This document shows, in pieces, positions 58,346-64,000 of a stretch of 64,000 nt of DNA (the stretch's first letter is position 1; each line of letters opens with the position of its first letter). The DNA is from Streptomyces sp. NBC_00425. Lineage in GTDB: Bacteria; Actinomycetota; Actinomycetes; Streptomycetales; Streptomycetaceae. The stretch is from NCBI RefSeq assembly GCF_036030735.1, contig NZ_CP107928.1, positions 8,804,001-8,868,000 of the forward strand, given 5' to 3'. The notes under the pieces were generated by a model. It was given only the letters and a program-made list of their open reading frames with translations, did no database searches and was not told the DNA's origin. The translations under genes were made by a program, and so were the position numbers.

Positions 58346-58551
58346 ACCGCTCCGCCGGCCGACCGGACAGCGGGTCGCCCTCCGGTATTCCGACGGCCGT
58401 GAGCGAACTCCGAAAAGGATGTCCGGCATCGAGTATTCCGTTTATACCCGGCCGTCGTCCGTGCTCATGACGTCCTCCGCTCGCAGCGGCCGTACGGCGA
58501 TCTCTCACCGTTCGGACCGCCGCGGGCGGGGGGAATTCACAGCCGCCGGAC

Positions 58552-58935
58552 TCAGCTTCCGGCCGGCACGCGGTCCAGGAATCCGAGGACGGACGTGATC
58601 CGGTCCTGCGCGTCCAGGGTGATGACGTCGGATCCGGCCACCGGGGCGGCGCCTGAGGCCTCGCTCACCAGCTCCCAGGAGAACCGGGCGGTGTCGTGGT
58701 GGCCGTCGACCGCGCCGGAGAGCCGGAAGACGAAGCCCGGGAACTGCGCGTGCGCCGCCGCGACCAGGGCCGCGATCTCCTCGTGGCCGCGGACGTCGGC
58801 GAGCGGGTCGGTGTATCCGCCCCGCTCGGCCCATGCGGCGGCGACGGCCTTCGCCAGCGCCTCGGGCTCCCGGGCGTTCCAGGCCTCGAAGTAGCGGGCG
58901 ACGGCGGTCTCGTAGCGATCGGTGTTCGCGGACAT
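58552..58935 (-). CDS. SnoaL-like (NTF2-fold) protein
   Basis: A 127-residue NTF2/SnoaL-like protein: RYFEAWNAREPEALAKAVAA, GGYTDPLADVRGHEEIAAL, FPGFVFRLSGAVDGHHDTAR, GSDVITLDAQDRITSVLGFL. The fold occurs in cyclases, isomerases and binding proteins; no polyketide genes are nearby, so the role is open. The ATG is preceded by GGAGGC. On its downstream side 58346-58551 holds no gene, only two TATTCCG repeats and AT-rich patches. Confidence 0.88.
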   Translation of the reverse strand: MSANTDRYETAVARYFEAWNAREPEALAKAVAAAWAERGGYTDPLADVRGHEEIAALVAAAHAQFPGFVFRLSGAVDGHHDTARFSWELVSEASGAAPVAGSDVITLDAQDRITSVLGFLDRVPAGS

Positions 58936-59242
58936 GGGAAATCAGCCTCCAAGAAGGTCGTCGACACTGGTCAGGTCCGGGATTCCGGCCTTCGCCGATC
59001 CGGTGTGACCACCTTGCCCGCGGCCGCCGCCCCGGTCGATTACCCGCCAGGTAATGACGGTCTCCGGCAAAGCTCGCCGCATTTCGGCCATGAACCGCAG
59101 GGAATATGCCAGGAGACTGGCTAAAAAGACATGGTGACAGTGTTTTAGCAGTGAACATACTCGAACGTCGGGGGCAGTTTCCCCACAGGAGTTGCACGGA
59201 AAGCGAGGCGCGACCGGCAAGCGAGCACCGGGGGAGAGAGAC
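58936..59242. other. 307-nt intergenic region with an AT-rich dyad
   Basis: No gene is apparent. The right part is unusually AT-rich and has perfect 7-bp arms GCTAAAA (59120-59126) and TTTTAGC (59143-59149) with a 16-bp spacer, about 95 bp before the GTG of the next gene. A regulator site or promoter element for that gene is likely. The left part (58936-59060) serves the leader of the SnoaL-like gene. Confidence 0.5.
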
Positions 59243-59653
59243 GTGCACGACGAATTCCTGTGCCATGTCACCGCGTACGGCGTCTGCGGCGGCCGGCGTA
59301 TCGGCGTACCGCTGGGCACCTATCGCGCGCCGACGCTGGCGCTCGCCCTGTGGTGGCTGCGGGACCGGGCGTCCTGGATGGCTGAGCGACTGGATCCGCT
59401 GCCCGAGAGCGAGTACTTCCCGCCGGGGGCGCTCGTCCCCGTCGCCGCCACCGTGCAGGACGTGCCCGGGCTGCTGCGGGCCTGGTGCGCCGACACGGGC
59501 CGGCAGGAGCTGGTGGCCGACGAGCTCGCGGGGGGCAGGCTGGTGCGGATCGCGGTCAGCGACGACACCACCGAGTACGAGCTCCTCGCGGAGTCCGTCG
59601 ACGCACTGCGCATGCAGCGCACCGTCCCGGCCCTCGTCCTCCCGGTCGGCTGA
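59243..59653 (+). CDS. Conserved hypothetical protein of unknown function
   Basis: A 136-residue protein: FLCHVTAYGVCGGRRIGVPL, APTLALALWWLRDRASWMAE, QDVPGLLRAWCADTGRQELV, and a C-terminal strand AVSDDTTEYELLAESVDALR. It has no signal peptide and no clear membrane helix. I do not recognise the family. GTG 59243 is chosen because GGGGGAG lies 6 nt upstream; an in-frame ATG at 59192 has no ribosome binding site. It precedes the FHA-ABC gene by 95 bp and has an AT-rich dyad in its own upstream region. Confidence 0.72.
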   Translation: MHDEFLCHVTAYGVCGGRRIGVPLGTYRAPTLALALWWLRDRASWMAERLDPLPESEYFPPGALVPVAATVQDVPGLLRAWCADTGRQELVADELAGGRLVRIAVSDDTTEYELLAESVDALRMQRTVPALVLPVG

Positions 59654-59736
59654 CGGGTCGCCGCCCACGCCCGCCGCCCGGGCCGACCGTCCTCTCCCGC
59701 CGTCCTCCCCGTCGGGCGCATAAGGGTGCACATCGA

Positions 59737-59742
59737 TAGAAT
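59737..59742 (+). promoter_or_regulatory. Consensus -10 giving a leaderless FHA-ABC transcript
   Basis: TAGAAT is the best vegetative -10 hexamer for Streptomyces. It ends 6 nt before the ATG at 59749, so transcription would begin at or within a base or two of the start codon. No consensus -35 was recognised at the proper distance. Confidence 0.6.
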
Positions 59743-59748
59743 TCAGGC

Positions 59749-62088
59749 ATGACGGAGCGGCCGGTCTCCTCGACTGCGCCCGAACTCGTGCTGGAGACCG
59801 AGACGGGCTCCACTCTGCTGTTCCCGGGCCACGACTACCGTCTCGGGCGGGACCCGCAGAGCGACATCGTCATCGACGACACCCGCGTCTCCTGGCACCA
59901 CGCCGTGCTGCGCCCCGACGGCGACCACTGGACCCTCGAGGACGACCACAGCACCAACGGCACCTACGCCGACGGCCGTCAGGTCCACGAATGGGGCGTC
60001 GGCCCCGGCAGCGTGATCCGCTTCGGCAGCCCGTCCGACGGCCCCTGTGTCGTCCTGTCCGGCCTGGCGCCGGCGCCGCCCGAGCGACCGTCGGCCGTCT
60101 CCATGCCCGCCCTGACCGGCACTTTCCGGCAGCCCACCAACGTCCGGCCGCTGTCCCCGCGCACCGTGCGCATCGGCCGGGCCGCCGACAACGACCTCGT
60201 CGTCGACGACCTCGTCGTCTCACGCCGGCACGCCGAACTGCGCGCGCTGCCCGACGGCGGCCACGAGATCGTCGACCTCGGCAGCCACAACGGCACCTAC
60301 CTCAACGGGCTGCCCGTCGACCGCGCCCCGGTCGGCGCCGGCGACATCGTCGGCATCGGCCACTCCGCGTTCTGCCTGGTCGGCGACCAGCTCCAGGAGT
60401 ACGTCGACACCGGTGAGATCTCCCTCGACGTGCAGGACCTGACGGTCACCGTCGACCGCGGCCGCAAGGTGCTCCTCGACCACGTGTCGTTCCCGGTGGG
60501 GGAGAAGTGCCTGCTCGCCGTCGTCGGCCCCAGCGGCGCGGGCAAGTCCACGCTGCTCGGCGCCCTCACCGGCCAGCGTCCCGCGGGCCACGGCACGGTG
60601 GTCTACGACGGCCGCGACCTCTACCGCGACTACGCCGAACTGCGCCAGCGCATCGGCCTCGTCCCGCAGGACGACATCCTGCACGCCCAGCTGACCGTGC
60701 GCAGCGCCCTCGCCTACGCCGCCGAACTCCGCTTCCCGCAGGACACCGCCAAGGCGGAGCGCCGCGCGCGGGTCGAGGAGGTCATCCGGGAACTCGGCCT
60801 CCAGGAGCGCGCCGACCAGCCCGTGCACAGCCTCTCCGGTGGACAGCGCAAACGCGTCAGCGTCGCTCTGGAACTGCTCACCAAGCCCTCGCTGCTCTTC
60901 CTCGACGAGCCGACGTCCGGCCTCGACCCCGGCATGGACCGCTCGGTGATGCACATGCTGCGCGGCCTCGCCGACGACGGCCGCACCGTCATCGTCGTCA
61001 CGCACAGCGTCCTCAGCCTCGACGTCTGCGACCGGCTGCTGGTGCTCGCGCCCGGCGGCAAGGTCGCCTACTACGGGCCGCCCGAGGACGCGCTCGCCTT
61101 CTTCGGCTTCGAACAGTGGCCCGAGGCCTTCGAGGCCTTCGAACGCGACCAGGACCGGGACTGGGCGGGGGAGTACCGCGACTCGCCGTCGCGCCGGCGC
61201 TACGTCCTCGACGACAGCGAACAGCCCCGGCTGCCGCGCTCCGGGCCGGTGATCATGCTGCCGCCGCCGCGGCCCCGCAGCCGGAGCGCCCAGGTCGGCA
61301 CCCTGGTGCGCCGCTACACCGCGGCCCTCGCCGCCGACCGCACCTTCCTCGCGATCATGATCGCCCTGCCGTTCGTCATGGGCGTCATGGCCCGGGCCCT
61401 CGCCGGCGGCGAACTCACCCGGGACACCGCGATGAACGCGCTGCTCATCCTGTGCGTGGGCGGAGTCCTGACCGGAGCGGCCAACGCGGTGCGCGAACTC
61501 GTCAAGGAACGCGTGATCTACCAGCGGGAACGCGCGGTGGGCCTGTCCAGATCGGCGTACCTGATGTCCAAGGTCGTCGTGCTGGGCGCGGTGACCGTCG
61601 TGCAGGCGGTGGTCCTCACGCTGGTCGCCCTGCTCGGCGTCGACCTGCACGCGCCCGGCGGCAAGGGCGTGCTGATGCCGCCCCTCGTGGAGATCACCGT
61701 CGCCGTCGCGCTGCTGTCCTTCACCGCGATGATGCTCGGGCTCCTGGTGTCCGCGCTGGTGCGCAAGGAGGAGGTGACGATGCCGTTGCTGGTGCTGCTC
61801 GCCATCGTCCAGGTGGTCTTCTGCGGGGCGCTGCTGCAGCTGAGCGGTGTGCCCGGACTGGACCAGCTGTCGTGGCTGGTGCCCTCACGGTGGGCGCTCG
61901 GCGCGATGGCCGGCACCATCGGGCTGTCCCGGATCGTGCCCGGCGACCTCACCGGCGACCCGCTGTTCGAGCACTCGGCCGGGGTGTGGCTGCTCGACGT
62001 GGGCATGCTGGTCGTGCTCTCGGCGGCCTTCGGATTCGTCGTCTCCCGGCTGCTGCGCCGGCACGAGCCCGCGGTGATGCGGAAGTAG
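59749..62088 (+). CDS. ABC transporter with two FHA domains fused to ATPase and permease
   Basis: A 779-residue half-transporter of the ABC-2/ABCG type. FHA domain 1 is residues about 28-95 (RLGRDPQSDIVIDD, SWHHAVL, STNGTYADG). FHA domain 2 is about 138-205 (RIGRAADNDLVVDDLVVSRR, SHNGTYLNG). The ATPase spans about 220-450, with GPSGAGKST near 259, LSGGQRKRV near 362 and LLFLDEPTSGLD near 381. The permease (about 525-775) has six predicted helices. FHA domains bind phosphothreonine, so activity is probably set by Ser/Thr kinases; one lies two genes downstream on the same strand. The cargo is unknown. Its promoter looks leaderless with a perfect TAGAAT. Confidence 0.95.
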   Translation: MTERPVSSTAPELVLETETGSTLLFPGHDYRLGRDPQSDIVIDDTRVSWHHAVLRPDGDHWTLEDDHSTNGTYADGRQVHEWGVGPGSVIRFGSPSDGPCVVLSGLAPAPPERPSAVSMPALTGTFRQPTNVRPLSPRTVRIGRAADNDLVVDDLVVSRRHAELRALPDGGHEIVDLGSHNGTYLNGLPVDRAPVGAGDIVGIGHSAFCLVGDQLQEYVDTGEISLDVQDLTVTVDRGRKVLLDHVSFPVGEKCLLAVVGPSGAGKSTLLGALTGQRPAGHGTVVYDGRDLYRDYAELRQRIGLVPQDDILHAQLTVRSALAYAAELRFPQDTAKAERRARVEEVIRELGLQERADQPVHSLSGGQRKRVSVALELLTKPSLLFLDEPTSGLDPGMDRSVMHMLRGLADDGRTVIVVTHSVLSLDVCDRLLVLAPGGKVAYYGPPEDALAFFGFEQWPEAFEAFERDQDRDWAGEYRDSPSRRRYVLDDSEQPRLPRSGPVIMLPPPRPRSRSAQVGTLVRRYTAALAADRTFLAIMIALPFVMGVMARALAGGELTRDTAMNALLILCVGGVLTGAANAVRELVKERVIYQRERAVGLSRSAYLMSKVVVLGAVTVVQAVVLTLVALLGVDLHAPGGKGVLMPPLVEITVAVALLSFTAMMLGLLVSALVRKEEVTMPLLVLLAIVQVVFCGALLQLSGVPGLDQLSWLVPSRWALGAMAGTIGLSRIVPGDLTGDPLFEHSAGVWLLDVGMLVVLSAAFGFVVSRLLRRHEPAVMRK

Positions 62089-62096
62089 GGCGGCGC

Positions 62097-62744
62097 ATGA
62101 CGACTCCCGGATTCAGTCCCACGCACGTCGTCCCCCAGCACGGCATGCCCGCCTGGGAGGAACCCGATCCGGCCCGCCCCACCATGCCGCTCGACCCGTT
62201 GCTGCCGGTCAGGCTCCTGGAGCGGCGCGGCGACTGGGGACGCGTGCTGTGCTCCAACGGCTGGTCGGCCTGGGTGGACGGCCGCTGTCTGGTCGCCGTC
62301 CCCAAGGACCCGCCCCGCTCCGACGGTCCGCACACGAGCGCGGCCGACCCCCGCCCCCTCCTCGACCGCGCCGAACAGGCGCTGGCGCGGTACCGGGCGG
62401 CGATGGAGGAACTCGCGGACGGCGACCTCGACGGCGAGGCCTTCCGCCGCCGCACCCAGGGGCTGCGGCTCGGCGTGGTCGTCGACGGCGAGGACGTCTG
62501 GATGTACGACTCCGTCGGCAGACGCTGGGTGTACGGCGACGGGGCCCGCCTCAGCACGTACGCGACGGACCGTGCCCCGCACGCGGCGGGCGACCCGCCG
62601 CCGGACCCGGCGGAGCGCCTGGACCGGGATCGCGGCGGGGACCGGGACCGGGGCCGTGACCGCGCCGGGACCGAGGAGCAGGGACGGCCTGAGGACCTCG
62701 ACCACACCGTCACCCGGATCGTGAACCGGGACGGGAGCCCTTGA
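62097..62744 (+). CDS. Hypothetical linker protein with SH3-like N-terminal region
   Basis: A 215-residue cytosolic protein between the FHA-ABC transporter and a Ser/Thr kinase. An SH3-like beta region occurs near residues 30-65 (LPVRLLERRGDWGRVLCSNG, WSAWVDGRCLVAV). A helical segment follows (LLDRAEQALARYRAAMEELA), then GVVVDGEDVWMYDSVGRRWV and a highly charged Arg/Asp-rich tail. The tail and gene position suggest an adaptor or kinase substrate, but there is no direct evidence. It starts 8 bp after the transporter stop, and its stop overlaps the kinase ATG by one base. Confidence 0.82.
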   Translation: MTTPGFSPTHVVPQHGMPAWEEPDPARPTMPLDPLLPVRLLERRGDWGRVLCSNGWSAWVDGRCLVAVPKDPPRSDGPHTSAADPRPLLDRAEQALARYRAAMEELADGDLDGEAFRRRTQGLRLGVVVDGEDVWMYDSVGRRWVYGDGARLSTYATDRAPHAAGDPPPDPAERLDRDRGGDRDRGRDRAGTEEQGRPEDLDHTVTRIVNRDGSP

Positions 62745-63724
62745 TGGCGCACACGACCAGTCCGTTCTCCGGCCGGCCCTCCGAACTGGTCGGGCGGCAG
62801 GTGGCCGGCTACCGCATCGAGCGCGAGATCGGCCGCGGCGGCATGGCCGTCGTCTACCGCGCCCACGACCTGCGCCTGGACCGGACGGTCGCGCTCAAGC
62901 TGCTCGCCCCGGAGCTGGCCCGCAACGACGTCTTCCGCAAGCGGTTCACCCACGAGTCGCGGGCGGCCGCGGCGATCGACCACCCGCACATCGTGCCCGT
63001 CTTCGAGGCCGACGAGACCGACGGCGTCCTGTACATCGCGATGCGGTACGTCGAGGGCAGCGACCTGCGGCATCTGCTCGACCGACAGGGGCCGCTGCCG
63101 CTGGCGAAGGCCGTCCGCATCGCCGCGCAGGTCGCCTCGGCGCTGGACGCCGCCCATGAGCACGGGCTCGTGCACCGGGACGTCAAGCCCGGCAACATCC
63201 TGGTGGCCCGGGGCACCGACACCGACCACCCCGAACACGCCTATCTCACCGACTTCGGGCTGACGAAGAAGTCGCTGTCCCTGACCGGGTTCACCACGGT
63301 CGGCCAGTTCGTCGGCACGCTCGACTACGTCTCACCCGAGCAGATCTCCGGCCGCCCCGTCGACGGTCGCTGCGACGTGTACGGCTTCGCCTGTGTCGTC
63401 TACGAATGCCTCGCGGGCCGTCCGCCCTTCCTCCGCGACGACGACATGGCGCTGCTGTGGGCCCACCAGAACGCCGATCCGCCGGCACTGACGCAGACCC
63501 GGCCCGACCTGTCACCGCACGTCGACGGGGTGTTCGGCCGGGCTCTCGCGAAGAGCCCGGACGACCGGCAGGACACCTGCGGCGCGTTCGTCGCCGAGCT
63601 GCGGTCGACGGGGGGCGGTGCGCACCGGGCGGCTCATCCGCCCACGGAACGGGTCGACGCCCTGCCGCCGGCGCCGGAGCCTCCGCTCTGGGCGCGCCCG
63701 GTGTTCGGCGGCCGTCGGTCCTGA
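62744..63724 (+). CDS. Soluble Ser/Thr protein kinase
   Basis: A 326-residue PknB-like kinase without transmembrane or PASTA parts. Catalytic landmarks: GRGGMAVVYRAH (near 31-42), catalytic Lys in VALKLLAPEL (near 53), HRDVKPGN (near 145), TDFGLTKK (near 170) and VSPEQIS (near 204). The C-terminal 45 residues are Pro-rich. ATG 62744 overlaps the preceding stop, so it is translationally coupled to the FHA-ABC operon. The most likely local targets are the two FHA domains or the linker protein. A streptophobe-like membrane protein gene converges on it. Confidence 0.94.
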   Translation: MAHTTSPFSGRPSELVGRQVAGYRIEREIGRGGMAVVYRAHDLRLDRTVALKLLAPELARNDVFRKRFTHESRAAAAIDHPHIVPVFEADETDGVLYIAMRYVEGSDLRHLLDRQGPLPLAKAVRIAAQVASALDAAHEHGLVHRDVKPGNILVARGTDTDHPEHAYLTDFGLTKKSLSLTGFTTVGQFVGTLDYVSPEQISGRPVDGRCDVYGFACVVYECLAGRPPFLRDDDMALLWAHQNADPPALTQTRPDLSPHVDGVFGRALAKSPDDRQDTCGAFVAELRSTGGGAHRAAHPPTERVDALPPAPEPPLWARPVFGGRRS

Positions 63725-63737
63725 CCCCGTCGGCCCC

Positions 63738-63788
63738 GAGGTCCCAGGTGACCCGGGCGGCGGAGGTCCCCAGGTGACCCGGGCGGCG
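63738..63788. repeat. Tandem 25/26-bp direct repeat
   Basis: GAGGTCCC(C)AGGTGACCCG followed by GGCGGCG occurs twice: 63738-63762 and 63763-63788. The copies differ by one C. They fill the gap between the kinase stop and the end of the convergent membrane protein gene. Confidence 0.8.
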
Positions 63789-63791
63789 GCG

Positions 63792-64000
63792 TCAACGCAG
63801 CGGGGGCGGCGCTGCCCGGCGGCGGACGAGGCCCGCCAGGAGGCCGCCGAGGAACCCGGTGACCAGGCCCCACAACGCGGCGAGGCCCAGCGCCGACCAC
63901 AGGCGGGGCCGCAGGAACAGCCGGCCGGACAGATTGCCGCCGAGGTCGCCGAGCCCGAGCACGGACAGGCCGTAGTGCGCGGACACCCGGCCGGCCAGGC
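63792..64000 (-). CDS. C-terminus of a streptophobe-like membrane protein, start outside window
   Basis: The last 69 codons of a minus-strand gene that is open at the right edge. The visible part is AHYGLSVLGLGDLGGNLSGR, LFLRPRLWSALGLAALWGLV and TGFLGGLLAGL, then a basic tail RRRAAPPPLR. The segment has one clear membrane helix. The wording of these motifs matches the end of proteins called streptophobe in Streptomyces, large multi-helix proteins often next to Ser/Thr kinases. The assignment is from memory and rests on a short segment. Confidence 0.6.
   Translation of the reverse strand, partial: LAGRVSAHYGLSVLGLGDLGGNLSGRLFLRPRLWSALGLAALWGLVTGFLGGLLAGLVRRRAAPPPLR

Noticed and set aside
1..64000. 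tRNA or rRNA genes, riboswitches
   Set aside because: No cloverleaf-like sequence with a T-loop GTTCRANYC in proper context, no rRNA signature and no confident riboswitch core were found by eye.

Overview
The window is about 73% G+C with strong G/C third-position bias, frequent GTG starts and many leaderless-looking promoters. It carries a chaplin, an SsgA-like protein, an NsdA/NsdB-type regulator, DUF397, mycothiol-type DinB and ECF42 genes. This points to a Streptomyces chromosome, probably an arm-type accessory region because catabolic, regulatory and decaying genes are mixed. No rRNA, tRNA, CRISPR array, insertion sequence or classical antibiotic cluster was seen.

Layout. 1-4.3 kb: a small redox cluster on the minus strand (zinc alcohol dehydrogenase running off the left end, cupin, carboxymuconolactone-decarboxylase-like protein, wrecked alpha/beta hydrolase) faces two tandem MmyB-type XRE regulators. 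4.8-6.5 kb: two small membrane proteins divergent from a TetR regulator, with a pair of near-identical CTAG-bounded operators between them. 6.5-12.8 kb: a broken flavin-reductase-like gene, a tandem universal stress protein, an MpaB-type oxygenase, a Ser/Thr kinase, a double-Nudix protein and a phytoene-desaturase-like FAD oxidoreductase.

12.9-24.9 kb is a catabolic island. It holds an IpdC/nitronate-monooxygenase-like flavoprotein, four acyl-CoA ligases (one PaaK), a crotonase with both catalytic Glu positions kept, a double DUF35 protein and two thiolase-fold proteins that lack the nucleophilic Cys. A 17-bp operator (TCTGAC-N5-GTCAGA) stands in front of both transcription blocks. The set resembles steroid or side-chain CoA degradation, but no acyl-CoA dehydrogenase and no regulator is present locally.

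25-33 kb: DUF397, a hypothetical protein, a secreted peptidoglycan amidase and an APH-type kinase fold. These lead into a developmental block: NsdA/NsdB-type regulator, PAS-SpoIIE phosphatase, and an SsgA-like protein with a perfect Crp-type site upstream. 33-42 kb: Gfo/Idh/MocA oxidoreductase, eRF1-like (baeRF) protein, alpha/beta hydrolase, FMN glutamate-synthase-family protein joined to a secreted TAP-type peptidase, a long chaplin with a BldN-like promoter, GNAT and SPW-repeat proteins.

42-47 kb is a light/UV cassette: a MerR regulator with a cobalamin-binding (CarH/LitR-like) C-terminus, photolyase, SDR-DUF2867 and MarR. 47-59 kb is mixed metabolism: an MMPL transporter collapsed to its two ends, an ECF42 sigma factor with its DGPF partner and a recognisable promoter, aldehyde dehydrogenase, two aldo/keto reductases, a VOC protein plus adenosine deaminase behind a palindromic promoter, DinB and LysR. 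59.2-64 kb ends with a signalling-transport unit: a double-FHA ABC transporter with a consensus leaderless promoter, a linker protein, a Ser/Thr kinase and the C-terminus of a streptophobe-like membrane protein.
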